Positions 35,945 to 45,106 of a DNA stretch of 64,000 bases are shown one piece after another; positions within the stretch are counted from its first letter, which is position 1; each line of letters opens with the position of its first letter. Origin of the DNA: Candidatus Kuenenia stuttgartensis. GTDB taxonomy: Bacteria; Planctomycetota; Planctomycetia; Isosphaerales; Isosphaeraceae. A program made the position numbers and the translations under genes. The notes beneath the pieces are model-generated. The model did not search any database. It had not been told where the DNA came from and saw only the letters and a program-made list of their open reading frames with translations. The stretch is from positions 1 through 64,000 of the forward strand of contig CAMBEP010000009.1 in the NCBI GenBank assembly GCA_945865635.1. Reading direction: 5' to 3'.

Positions 35945-36502
35945 TTAGCTCGGCCAGTAGCCGGCAGGAGTTGTTGACTGTGCTCGTTGAGCACGTTGTC
36001 GCCATTGATGAATCACAGACTCATTTAAAGTCTGGATCGGCGTTGTACCAGAAACACTTCGCTGTGTGGCTGCTGATTCTGTCCGGGTTGCAGTACCACC
36101 TTTGTAACCGGCGGTTCGGAAATGTTGAAAATCAGGGCTTAGGAGCCAATCTTTTACAGCTTCGGCAAGAGCCCGGCCATCGGATGATTTCACCTGAAAT
36201 CCGAGCTTTTCGTCTGCCACAGCAACAATTCGGTCCTGCCACAGTTTCATCAGTTGCGGAGCCACACCCGGAAGTATGGATTCGCCGCTCAGGGCAAGTG
36301 CCAATTCCCGTTCGGCAGCCATCACAGAGCATTTTTCCTTCCAAAGCTTCAACTCCATTTCAAGGCTGTTCTGAGAAGGCGTCTTTGTCTCTGGATCCGT
36401 TACAGACGAATCACTGGAAACGGTCTTGACAGAGGTTTCTATCAAACCATTTTCAACACTCACAACAGGCAGTTCAGGCTGAATCTTATCAAGATCGATC
36501 AT
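35945..36502 (-). CDS. Candidate capsid scaffolding protein
   Basis: 185 residues from the ATG at 36500-36502, with GAGAG seven bases upstream. Highly charged and mostly helical: an acidic, Ser/Thr-rich N-terminus, a helix containing 'MELKLWKEKCSVMAAERELALALSG', a middle 'KLWQDRIVAVADEKLG', and a basic Gln/Arg-rich C-terminus ('HQWRQRAQRAQ'). Scaffold proteins have this composition and are encoded between portal and capsid genes, as here. No sequence family was recognised, so the call rests on position and composition. Confidence 0.5.
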   Translation of the reverse strand: MIDLDKIQPELPVVSVENGLIETSVKTVSSDSSVTDPETKTPSQNSLEMELKLWKEKCSVMAAERELALALSGESILPGVAPQLMKLWQDRIVAVADEKLGFQVKSSDGRALAEAVKDWLLSPDFQHFRTAGYKGGTATRTESAATQRSVSGTTPIQTLNESVIHQWRQRAQRAQSTTPAGYWPS

Positions 36503-36512
36503 TTTTAAACTC

Positions 36513-36647
36513 TCAATTGCTGGAAGACCGCTTTTTACGGGAAACGACTTGGTCAACAAATCCCATCACAATTGGCAATACAAGGGATCTGACAATCGAA
36601 AAACAGACGATCTGAAGGCTCAGACATGTAATGATAGGGCCGATCAT
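36513..36647 (-). CDS. 44-residue single-pass membrane protein overlapping the portal stop
   Basis: The ATG at 36645-36647 overlaps the portal stop codon (ATGA), and AGGTGAAG lies just upstream, so translational coupling is likely. The 44-residue product starts 'MIGPIITCLSLQIVCFSIV', stays hydrophobic to about residue 31, and ends with a basic tail ('VSRKKRSSSN'), giving an N-out or N-in single-pass topology with the basic end inside. It ends 11 bp before the scaffold ATG, so spacing is tight. Size and shape resemble small phage membrane proteins; function unknown. Confidence 0.55.
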   Translation of the reverse strand: MIGPIITCLSLQIVCFSIVRSLVLPIVMGFVDQVVSRKKRSSSN

Positions 36648-38209
36648 GATTTCTTCACCTTATTATTGAGGTATTCCTGAATTTCCTGGTCACATTTCAC
36701 ATAGAGATCATCCGCCAATCCCGGCATGCACAAGCGTAACAACCGTCGCAACAGAAGTCCTTCTGTTAATGGCAGCCGACCTGACTCACTTAATATCCGT
36801 TGAAAACCTCTCGTGGCGTCGGCCAATTCGCCAGTTGTCAATAAATCGAACTCGCTAGGATATTCAATCCTGATATTCCGCACATCTTTCGCAACCTTCT
36901 GAAAATCCCCGTCGTGCAAAATGGTCAATACCAGCTTTGCAATCTGAAGTTCAGCTCTGGCCAATGCCTTGGCAAGTTTGGCAAGCCGATTGTTGCCATC
37001 ATGCAAGTCGATCGCTTTTGCAACCCCCGATTGCACCTGGCCATTGCGTTCTACAGACCGGACAAGTGCGGAATCACGATCCACATCATCACGAATATCC
37101 GCCTTGTTGCGACGAATCGATTCCGCTCCGTCTTTATTGAAACTGACAACCTCAAAACCTTCGTAAGTAACAGTGTTACCTGTATTATTCTTCTTTTTGG
37201 GAAGCAACCATCCGGGACCGATCGGGATGCTTCCATCAGGCTGAATAAAATCTTCCGGCCCCTGCATCAGCGGGTGAGCCTGGGTCGTGTCAGAGAGAAT
37301 CAATTCGCTGTCGCGATTGTAATATTCACGCTGGCGTTCGGCGATCCCTTCATAGCGAGACTGTCCCACATTCCGGCTTCGAGCCTTGCGTGATAGAAAC
37401 AGCCTTTCGATCGGCACTCGACCGATATTGTGACTGACGATCTCGATCACATGACCATGGGTGTCATAAAGCGTCGATTGCTCTGATGTCCAGTGTCTGA
37501 AAAATGGCATCTTGTCACCATCAATCTCGATGGTTTCAGCCACCAGGCATTCTTCGTATTTTCGACAGCTTTCATCAAGCTTCCACCAGACCATATTTTC
37601 AGGCAGAATATAGCCTGCAATGCAGTTGTCCAGACCAAGCCGAATACAATCGGCCTGAGTTTCCACCGCTTCGCCGGCTGGAATTCTTGGCCTGTCAATA
37701 ATCACATCGATTTGGCCCAGGCTCAGCAGCAATGGAGCGATTGTTTCCACCATCCACTGGTTTATGGTCAGTGTACAGCCATTGACATCACTCCACCATT
37801 TGCGAAGCATCGGCGCCCCATCGCGCACCACTTCACGGGCATAAATCCGTGACAGGTGTGTTTCCACAGTTTCGGCGAGGAAGGTTGGAACCGGTGTTCT
37901 GGCACGACGAAGTTCGTAATCGTCGTCAGTCGCATTTCCAAATATTGGAGACATCGACGAATTTGTAATTGGCCAGCCTTCGCCCGATCTGCCAATTGCT
38001 GTCGATTCTGTGCCTGGCACGGGATATTCACGTTTGTGACGTACCAAGTTCCGGCATGGCATGCCTTGCTGGTCGTATCCATAGATCGCATCGCGATAGC
38101 GCTGGCCACCTTCGAGGCTGTCCAGCAGCCATCGCCAGCGAAGTTGATGTTCTGCCCATTCCGGGTGACGCTTCTGAATGAGTTCGAAACCGGGTCCACG
38201 GCTGGCCAT
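36644..38209 (-). CDS. Phage-type portal protein
   Basis: 521 residues from the ATG at 38207-38209, which begins two bases after the terL stop codon. Features fitting a portal: 'RWRWLLDSLEGGQRYRDAIYG' near the N-terminus, central beta-rich wing with 'VPIERLF', a helical 'GIAERQREYYNRDSEL' region, and a C-terminal helical crown. Portals form the dodecameric DNA channel at one capsid vertex and bind TerL. The call is supported by order (terL-portal-scaffold-capsid) as much as by sequence. No truncation is seen. Confidence 0.72.
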   Translation of the reverse strand: MASRGPGFELIQKRHPEWAEHQLRWRWLLDSLEGGQRYRDAIYGYDQQGMPCRNLVRHKREYPVPGTESTAIGRSGEGWPITNSSMSPIFGNATDDDYELRRARTPVPTFLAETVETHLSRIYAREVVRDGAPMLRKWWSDVNGCTLTINQWMVETIAPLLLSLGQIDVIIDRPRIPAGEAVETQADCIRLGLDNCIAGYILPENMVWWKLDESCRKYEECLVAETIEIDGDKMPFFRHWTSEQSTLYDTHGHVIEIVSHNIGRVPIERLFLSRKARSRNVGQSRYEGIAERQREYYNRDSELILSDTTQAHPLMQGPEDFIQPDGSIPIGPGWLLPKKKNNTGNTVTYEGFEVVSFNKDGAESIRRNKADIRDDVDRDSALVRSVERNGQVQSGVAKAIDLHDGNNRLAKLAKALARAELQIAKLVLTILHDGDFQKVAKDVRNIRIEYPSEFDLLTTGELADATRGFQRILSESGRLPLTEGLLLRRLLRLCMPGLADDLYVKCDQEIQEYLNNKVKKS

Positions 38210-38210
38210 T

Positions 38211-39800
38211 TTAGAAGATCCTTTTTGGTGAAATACGAGGAACGTTGAGTAAAGTCGACGATTTATCTTGAAGTACAGCTCTGATGCCACCACGCAGGGC
38301 ATCAATTAAATCTTCGTGCGGGTGCTGCGGGTCTTCAGGCCAATCACGCCACTGGCCACTAATGCGAGCCCGTTTGTAATTTTGAAAAGCGCTGATCAGC
38401 AATTCACATCGTGGATGAATATAAAGCCTTGGGCTGCCTTGTGCAGGATTCAATAACGATTCCACACCGGCAAGACTATCAATCACTTGGGCATAAGGCC
38501 AAGACGTGAGTTTCAATCCGGTTCGTTCATATTCAGCCATAACAGTTGGGCCGACAGGATTTCGCGATCCTCCAGCAGGGTCGGTCCAGGTGTAATCGAT
38601 ACGTCCATTGCAATATCTGCGAGTCAGGTCGAGCACTTTTCGGGCGTTCCATTCTGCAGAATGTCCCTCGCTGAGGTGTTCGGCAAAGACATGAATCAAT
38701 GGGACAAGATGCTCGGATTTCATCCGATTTCCGGTTGTATTAGGGGTTTCAATTTTCTGCCAGAGCACCTGAAATAAAACGGCCCCGGTGTAGACACCAC
38801 TGTCAAGACCTATGTGAACAGGTGCTGACGGTTGATATTCGGCTTTTTCGTTCACATGCAAGGCACGTTGAAATTCATTGAACCAGATACCATCGGCCCG
38901 TGGTCCCATGCAGAGATAATCGGCCTCAAAGACTTTCTGACTGACACACATCAGTTTCTGGATCACGGAATCAATCGAATAGTGTCCATCCGATCGCTTG
39001 GCGCGTGGCGGGCCACCGTCCCGCACGTCGTGGCACCAGCGGACTAGTGGACACTGTGGGCAATTTTCCAGGTTTGGCCCGGAACGTGATTGCGGGCATC
39101 GCTCCAGTACCTCAAAAATACAGAATTTGAAAAATGGAAATTCACCGAGCTCGCCACGGGCTACCAGCTCTGTCATCGGGCCACCGGTCTTGTGCCAGGT
39201 GGATGTCATGACCGTTGAGGCCTTCAATCCACCAAGGTTCATGCACATGCCCATGGCCGATTCACGTAGTTCCGTGGGAATTTCGTCCACTTCGTCCAGC
39301 AGCAGGGTCGGCACATGCGGACCCCTGACACTTGTATTTGATGCGGCTAGAATCATGATTTCGGAGCCATTGAGATAAAGGCCCCGATTTTTGGTGAGAG
39401 ATTGAAATTCCTGATGCGATTCACCGATTGTCGATTCCATCTGGCGGACAATCGATTGCATCGCTTCATAAATCTGAAGGCTCTGCGCCAGGCTCCCGCC
39501 AAGCACCCTGACCCGGTGCCGGGGCGTCTGCCGACACATCATGTGTGTTGCTAAAGCGGTAAGAAACGACTTGCCAGTGCCGCGGCCACCCAGCGCCAAG
39601 CTGACTGGCGGACGATTGAAATAGATGGTTTTCAGGAAGTCCCATGGTGCATGATGCCCGGGGCAGACGGCATTTTTCGCAACATGGATTCCGGTATAAC
39701 GCTTGATCCAGTGCCACAGGCCCGATTTGTCGCTTGGCTGATAGACATTCATGCCCAATCGTTCTGGCGTTTTTAATGATTTTTTTTCGCCTGAACACAT
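38211..39800 (-). CDS. Terminase large subunit
   Basis: 529 residues. The ATPase domain has Walker A GGRGTGKS (71-78) and Walker B with acidic pair 'TLLLDEVDE' (165-173). A four-cysteine cluster (C235, C247, C250, C256) suggests a metal or Fe-S site, as in some other TerL proteins. The C-terminal RNase-H-like nuclease shows 'HIGLDSG', 'YTWTDPAGG' and 'HEDLIDALRGG' carrying the expected Asp residues. It is the packaging motor that cuts and pumps DNA into proheads. All motifs are intact, arguing against a long-dead prophage. No small terminase subunit gene is visible upstream. Confidence 0.9.
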   Translation of the reverse strand: MCSGEKKSLKTPERLGMNVYQPSDKSGLWHWIKRYTGIHVAKNAVCPGHHAPWDFLKTIYFNRPPVSLALGGRGTGKSFLTALATHMMCRQTPRHRVRVLGGSLAQSLQIYEAMQSIVRQMESTIGESHQEFQSLTKNRGLYLNGSEIMILAASNTSVRGPHVPTLLLDEVDEIPTELRESAMGMCMNLGGLKASTVMTSTWHKTGGPMTELVARGELGEFPFFKFCIFEVLERCPQSRSGPNLENCPQCPLVRWCHDVRDGGPPRAKRSDGHYSIDSVIQKLMCVSQKVFEADYLCMGPRADGIWFNEFQRALHVNEKAEYQPSAPVHIGLDSGVYTGAVLFQVLWQKIETPNTTGNRMKSEHLVPLIHVFAEHLSEGHSAEWNARKVLDLTRRYCNGRIDYTWTDPAGGSRNPVGPTVMAEYERTGLKLTSWPYAQVIDSLAGVESLLNPAQGSPRLYIHPRCELLISAFQNYKRARISGQWRDWPEDPQHPHEDLIDALRGGIRAVLQDKSSTLLNVPRISPKRIF

Positions 39801-40404
39801 GGTGATGAAGCCTTCAAAATCAATGAAACTGAGTGGTAAATGCTGGTCGTTTCTGCTGGCATGGGTAATATCCAGAGAGTCGCTTAAAAAAGGTGCTTCT
39901 ACCCGGACAACTTTATGAAGCGAATGACGGCCATATCGATTGGGTAAAAACTTCGGGCGATCCGCTTGACGAAGGGCTCCAAAATCTTCGAGATTGCTGA
40001 TTGCGAAGAATTTAACGACAGCTTGCCGGGTATCTGGCCGATGGTCCGACAGGCCATGCGGTGGCTGGGGGGGCTTTTCTGTTTGAAGGAATTGGGTGAT
40101 GGTAGGGGTTTGAAGTGGTGAGACCCCAGGCGGCGTTTGATCACTTGTATGGTCTGGACAAAACTGTTAGACTTTGTGGACCTCTTAAATCCGCCGAAAT
40201 CGAGAAAGTCTGCTTCATGGAAGTCGTGGTCTGTGTTGAGAGTTGCCAAGGGATTTTTCGGGCAACCCTGCAATTTGTTGAGACCATTTTGTGGTCCTGA
40301 CCGGTTCGGTTTTGAGACAACCATGGCGAGGCGATGGCAGGCCTGGCCGTCTTGAGAGGTTCCACTGAAACAACTGTCCCCAAGCGTCTTCGAGTGAATT
40401 GACC
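39801..40404. other. Divergent spacer between the capsid module and dnaN
   Basis: Should hold promoters for terL (minus) and dnaN (plus). No TTATCCACA-type DnaA box, AT-rich unwinding element or clear promoter was found by eye, so an origin here is not supported. A 189-codon minus-strand frame spans it but starts inside dnaN and looks accidental. Confidence 0.45.
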
Positions 40405-41523
40405 ATGAAGTCTTTGTGCAATCGCGAGGGTATGTTGGCGGCAATTGCCATGGTTGGCGGTGTGGCACCGGCCCGGAGCCCCAAGCCGATCCTTCAGAAC
40501 CTCAAATTTGTGGTTGATTCGACAGGTTCCACCCTGATGGCGACAGACCTTGAGTTGGGCATTCGTTATATGGTGTCGGGGGTTCGGGTGGACGAGCCGG
40601 GCTCGGTGATTTTGCCTTATCAAAGGATGCAGCAAGTCTTGCGTCTGAGCAATGAGATTGATTTGACGGTCGAGTCGAACAACGAAAAGATTGACGTACG
40701 GGGTGGCCGCAGCAAGTGGAACTTTACGGCCGAGGACCCGACCTTGTTCCCTGAGGTGCCCAGCTTTACGGCCCGGAGTTATTATTTGATGAAGGCATCG
40801 GATTTACGGCGTCTGATTCGCCGGACGGTGTTTGCGACGGATGTGGAGAGCACACGATATGCACTTGGCGGAGTGTTGTTGGAGTTTGGGGAGCATTCGA
40901 TATCGATGGTCGGTACGGATGGCAGGCGGCTGGCGAAGATGACGGTTCCAGCAGAGGTTCATGGCGAGGTCGAGAAAGAGCTCGGGTTTTCGCCGGTGAT
41001 ACCGGTCAAGGCGATGAAGCTGATTGAGCGTAACCTGACGGACGATGAAATCATGGTTCACGTCGCGATATTGGACAACAATGCGGCGGTCATCCGGACT
41101 GACCGGGCCATGATCCACACCCGCTTGGTTGAGGGGCGGTTCCCGCGTTATCAGGATGTCTTCCCGAACCAGCACGAGGCACGGATCAGCATGAAGGCAG
41201 GCGCTCTATTGCGGGTGGTGCAGCAGTCGATGATTGTGACGAGTGAAGAAAGCAGGGGCGTGGACTTCCACTTCTCGTCGGGCGTTTTGAATCTGGACAG
41301 CCAATCGCCGGACGTGGGCGACAGCCACCTGGACATCCCGATTGATTATGATGGAAAGACGATCGACATCAAATTTGACCCACGCTATCTGGTGGAAGCG
41401 CTTCAGACGATCGATGAGAATTCCGAGTTGTTTGTCGATCTGATTGACTCCAAGGCGGCGGCACTCTTTCACACACTTGACAATTACGACTACATTGTGA
41501 TGCCACTTTCGCGCGATGCTTGA
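40405..41523 (+). CDS. dnaN: DNA polymerase III beta subunit (sliding clamp)
   Basis: 372 residues from the ATG at 40405 (two codons after a possible TTG). Three clamp domains are readable: 'GGVAPARSPKPILQNLKF', 'TFATDVESTRYALGGVL'-type centre with 'GTDGRRLA', and the C-terminal 'VDLIDSKAAALFHTLDNYDYIVMPL', ending close to the usual M-P-L/M. It encircles DNA and tethers polymerase III and other clamp-binding proteins. Its 3' end lies just before dciA and it leads the dnaN-dciA-gyrB run. Confidence 0.96.
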   Translation: MKSLCNREGMLAAIAMVGGVAPARSPKPILQNLKFVVDSTGSTLMATDLELGIRYMVSGVRVDEPGSVILPYQRMQQVLRLSNEIDLTVESNNEKIDVRGGRSKWNFTAEDPTLFPEVPSFTARSYYLMKASDLRRLIRRTVFATDVESTRYALGGVLLEFGEHSISMVGTDGRRLAKMTVPAEVHGEVEKELGFSPVIPVKAMKLIERNLTDDEIMVHVAILDNNAAVIRTDRAMIHTRLVEGRFPRYQDVFPNQHEARISMKAGALLRVVQQSMIVTSEESRGVDFHFSSGVLNLDSQSPDVGDSHLDIPIDYDGKTIDIKFDPRYLVEALQTIDENSELFVDLIDSKAAALFHTLDNYDYIVMPLSRDA

Positions 41524-41533
41524 GAGGCAAGGA

Positions 41534-41956
41534 ATGCCACGGGAAGGCAAGGCAATCTTGAAGAAGCCTGATACAGGGAATCGTCTGGCGGATGCCCAGC
41601 GGCGTCTGGTGACAGAAACGATGAGCTATGCAGGGGCCCACTTGAGACAGGCCCGTGGCCCGAAAACCTTGACCAACGTGCTGGATGCCTTAATGGCCCA
41701 GCGTGGTTTTGGTCGGACGATGGCGGCCAGTGAACTGGAGCGGGTCTGGGTCAGGGAGCTTGGCCAACCCAAGGCAGTGATGACAAAGCTGGGCGATATC
41801 CGGCGTGGGGTCTTGAACGTGACGGTTGGCAATTCCTGCCTGCTGGAAGAGCTGAGCCAATTCCGCAAGCCATCTTTGCTGAAGGCTTTGCGAGCAACAT
41901 CGGGCGGGACACGGCTGACGGATATCCGATTCCGTCAGGGCCGAATCGATGATTGA
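41534..41956 (+). CDS. dciA: DUF721/DciA-family protein, predicted helicase loader
   Basis: 140 residues from the ATG at 41534, preferred because GAGAGG lies just upstream; an ATG at 41516 overlapping dnaN is an alternative. The DUF721 core is present: 'LTNVLDALMAQRGFGR', 'LERVWVRELGQPKAVMTKLGDIRRGVLNVTVGNSCLLEELSQFRKPSLL'-type sequence. DciA proteins load or operate the replicative helicase in bacteria lacking DnaC/DnaI. Position between dnaN and gyrB fits a replication role. Confidence 0.85.
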   Translation: MPREGKAILKKPDTGNRLADAQRRLVTETMSYAGAHLRQARGPKTLTNVLDALMAQRGFGRTMAASELERVWVRELGQPKAVMTKLGDIRRGVLNVTVGNSCLLEELSQFRKPSLLKALRATSGGTRLTDIRFRQGRIDD

Positions 41957-42123
41957 CTCCGTAGATGGCACCCGAGAGTTGCTGAGTAAAGGAATGCATC
42001 CGATGACAGATTTTGGTGATTTTGTCCATAAGGCCGCGAGAGGCTTGGGTCTACCGGCATTGAAGTGCCGGTTCGGCGAATCCGTCGGCCAAGTGGGTTC
42101 TTCTAATTTGGGTGGTGTTTAAC

Positions 42124-44634
42124 ATGTCTGCTGATACGACTGCCGATAACGTCGGGGCTGCCAATGGTGGCGAATATAATGCGTCATCAATCCGTCGACT
42201 GGAGGGGATCGAAGCGATCCGCCTAAGGCCCGGCATGTACATTGGCGACACCACATTCCGGGGTCTCCACCACCTGATCTATGAAGTGGTCGACAATTCC
42301 ATCGATGAAGCGATGGCGGGTTATTGCACCACAATCAGTGTGACGATCCATCCAGATGGCTCCGTGACGGTTCAGGACGATGGCCGCGGCATTCCTGTGG
42401 ACATTCATGCGGACACGGGAACCACCGCGCTGGAAGTGGTCCTGACCACACCGCACGCGGGCGGCAAGTTTGACCATAATACCTACAAGGTTTCGGGCGG
42501 GTTGCACGGGGTTGGCATTACAGTGGTCAACGCCCTTTCCGAATGGCTTGAGGCAGAAATCCATCGCGGCGGCAGAATCTGGAAGCAGAATTACAAGCAG
42601 GGGCTGGTGCAGGGCCCGATCCGCGATTGCGGCCCGAGCCAGCGCACAGGAACCATGATCCGGTTCATGCCTGACAACACAATTTTTCAGGTGACGATTT
42701 TTGAATACGACATTCTGGAGCGTCGGCTTCGGGAGCTTTCCTATCTCAATCCGGGTGTGAAAATCACGTTTCTGGATGAACGAGTGGAAGGCTCGCCGCG
42801 TGGCGAGACTTTTTTCAGCCAGGAAGGCTTGGCTGGCTTTGTGGCCTGGCTCAACCGGTCTGAAAGTGTGCTTCATCCGCCGATCCGGTTTTTGGGCCGG
42901 GACGAAGAGCGTGGAGTGGAAGTGGAAGTCTCGATGCAGTACAACGACTCGATTCGCGACAACGTGACGAGCTACTGCAACAATATTCACACCCAGGAAG
43001 GGGGAACGCACCTGACCGGCTTCCGCACGGCCCTTACCCGGTCGTTTAATCTTTATATCAAGGATAATCCGCCGTCGTATCGGATGAAGGATCTGGAGAT
43101 CACCGGCGACGACTTCCGCGAAGGCCTCACGGCGATTGTGGCCGTGCGTGTGCCGGACCCACAATTTGAAGGTCAGACCAAGACCAAGCTGGGCAATGGC
43201 GAAGTCGAGGGGATCACCAGCAAGATTGTGGGCGAGAAGCTCAGCCAGTACATCGAAGAAAATCCGGCCGTTGCGCGTAAGATTCGCGACAAGGCCCTGC
43301 TCGCGGCTGAGGCCCGGATTGCGGCCAAAAAGGCCCGCGAACTGGTGCGCAACCGCAAAGGCGTGCTCTCAGGTGTGGGCCTGCCCGGCAAGCTGATGGA
43401 CTGCACCACCCACGATCTGACAAGTTCCGAACTCTTCCTGGTCGAAGGTGATTCGGCAGGTGGGACCGCTGAAGGCGGCCGCGACCGTCTCTATCAGGCC
43501 ATTCTGCCATTGAGAGGCAAGATCCTGAATGTCGAGCGGGCCCGCCTGGACAAAGTCCTGGGCAACGATGAGGTGCGCAACATCATCACCGCCGTTGGCT
43601 GTGGGATCGGCGATGAAGAGGATACGTCCAAGCGGCGGTATGGCAAGATTGTGATGATGTCCGATGCCGACGTCGATGGATCGCACATCCGCACCCTGCT
43701 CATGACCTTCTTCTATCGCCAGATGACTAAACTGGTGGCCGGCGGCCATCTTTATGTCGCCCAGCCTCCGCTTTACATGATCAGCCAGCGGAAGGAGCGT
43801 CGCTACGTGCGTGAGGAAAGCCAGATGCAGGCGATTCTCATGGAAAACGGTCTCAAGGATGCCTCGCTCAAGGTCCTCGAAGATGGCCCGACCTTCCCGA
43901 TCGAGGGCCTGAAAACCCTGATGGAAATTGCAACCGCTCTGGAACAGGGCCTGCGTGTTTTTGGCCGCCGCAATATCCCGCTCAGACAACTTCTGGCCCA
44001 GGTCAAAACGGCTGAGGGTGAGAACGATCCCAATGCGGGCCTTTTGCCACTTTTCATGGTGGTGGAAGGTGGAGTCACCCAGTGGATTCATGACCCTGCT
44101 GATGCCGAAGAGCGCATTCGCAAAGGCGCTGCAGAGACAGAACTGGCACGGGCTGCGGCTGTGGTCGCAGGCGAGCCGCCTGAGAAGGTCGTGGATCAGT
44201 CGAAACGCGTGATCGAACTGCACGAGCTTCGTGGGGTGAATCGGCAACTGACGAAAATGCGTGACGAATTTGGGTTGTCCGCTGCGACTCTTTTGCCGCA
44301 TGAAGTGACCGGCGACGAACCGCCACCACGCTTTGAGCTGAAGCGCGGCGAGGAAAGCTTCCTGCTGTCGGATCTTCGCGAACTTGTTCCGAAGGTGCGT
44401 CAGGTGGGCGAACGGGGCATGAAGATCACCCGTTTCAAAGGTCTTGGTGAAATGGATGCAGATCAGCTCTGGGACACCACCATGGACCCCACCCGCCGTG
44501 GACTGATGCAGGTCAGGCTTGATGACGCCGTGGCGGCCCACGACCTCTTCACCACCCTGATGGGCGAGGATGTGGAACCGCGCCGGGAGTTTATCGAAAA
44601 GCACGCCCTGGAAGTCAAGAATCTTGACGTCTGA
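42124..44634 (+). CDS. gyrB: DNA gyrase subunit B
   Basis: 836 residues from the ATG at 42124 with a GGGTGGTG purine stretch before it. The GHKL ATPase has 'VDNSIDEAMAGYC', 'DDGRGIPVD' and 'GGLHGVGITVVNALS'. The TOPRIM part has 'VEGDSAGG' and 'DADVDGSHIRTLL'. The C-terminus 'RFKGLGEMDADQLWDTTMDP' is normal. At the position of E. coli Lys447 there is Arg (PLRGK). It introduces negative supercoils with GyrA, which is encoded 13 kb away. A strong terminator follows. Confidence 0.97.
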   Translation: MSADTTADNVGAANGGEYNASSIRRLEGIEAIRLRPGMYIGDTTFRGLHHLIYEVVDNSIDEAMAGYCTTISVTIHPDGSVTVQDDGRGIPVDIHADTGTTALEVVLTTPHAGGKFDHNTYKVSGGLHGVGITVVNALSEWLEAEIHRGGRIWKQNYKQGLVQGPIRDCGPSQRTGTMIRFMPDNTIFQVTIFEYDILERRLRELSYLNPGVKITFLDERVEGSPRGETFFSQEGLAGFVAWLNRSESVLHPPIRFLGRDEERGVEVEVSMQYNDSIRDNVTSYCNNIHTQEGGTHLTGFRTALTRSFNLYIKDNPPSYRMKDLEITGDDFREGLTAIVAVRVPDPQFEGQTKTKLGNGEVEGITSKIVGEKLSQYIEENPAVARKIRDKALLAAEARIAAKKARELVRNRKGVLSGVGLPGKLMDCTTHDLTSSELFLVEGDSAGGTAEGGRDRLYQAILPLRGKILNVERARLDKVLGNDEVRNIITAVGCGIGDEEDTSKRRYGKIVMMSDADVDGSHIRTLLMTFFYRQMTKLVAGGHLYVAQPPLYMISQRKERRYVREESQMQAILMENGLKDASLKVLEDGPTFPIEGLKTLMEIATALEQGLRVFGRRNIPLRQLLAQVKTAEGENDPNAGLLPLFMVVEGGVTQWIHDPADAEERIRKGAAETELARAAAVVAGEPPEKVVDQSKRVIELHELRGVNRQLTKMRDEFGLSAATLLPHEVTGDEPPPRFELKRGEESFLLSDLRELVPKVRQVGERGMKITRFKGLGEMDADQLWDTTMDPTRRGLMQVRLDDAVAAHDLFTTLMGEDVEPRREFIEKHALEVKNLDV

Positions 44635-45106
44635 CCAATCGGAGGTCCTGCAAATTCTGATGACTTTGGACGGAATTTGCAGGATTTGGCCGCCGCGGCC
44701 AGAGGATGGATCGGTTTGAGATCGTTTCAAAGTGGTTCCTGAATGCCCAAAACCCTGAACTCTGGACAATACCTCATTTTTCCATTGACATTGCTTCCAC
44801 AAACTGGCATATTAAACATGGGAACCTTGTTTTTCGATCATTCCTCTAGCCCGAATCACGGGCTTATCTGTGAAATCCTCTATTTTATCGGGGCTATCGC
44901 TCGGAATTCATCTTGGAGCCTGGTTTGAAATGGTTCTTCCCGAAGAGTTGTCGGGCCATCTCAAGGTTGGTTTTCTTGAATCACTCAATCACTGAATCAT
45001 TGACTTGCTGATCGGTCGCAGACGGGGCTGAAGGTATCAGCCACCTCTACGATTTCGTCCTGAACTCGACATCGAACATATAAGTCATGTGGAAAGTCGC
45101 ACTGTC
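44635..45106. other. Intergenic, gyrB terminator then SNF2 leader
   Basis: Apart from the terminator at 44646-44687 no repeat, RNA gene or promoter was recognised. Confidence 0.45.
44646..44687 (+). terminator. gyrB terminator
   Basis: TCCTGCAAATTC (44646-44657) and GAATTTGCAGGA (44673-44684) form a perfect 12-bp stem with a 15-nt loop followed by TTT, 11 bp after the gyrB stop. Confidence 0.8.

Noticed and set aside
39801-40404. Replication origin next to dnaN
   Set aside because: No DnaA-box cluster or AT-rich unwinding element was found in the spacer.
39899-40468. 189-codon minus-strand frame between terL and dnaN
   Set aside because: It starts inside dnaN, has no family resemblance or ribosome-binding site, and its composition looks like antisense sequence.
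43369-44802. 477-codon minus-strand frame opposite gyrB
   Set aside because: Antisense of a highly conserved gene; no signals of its own.
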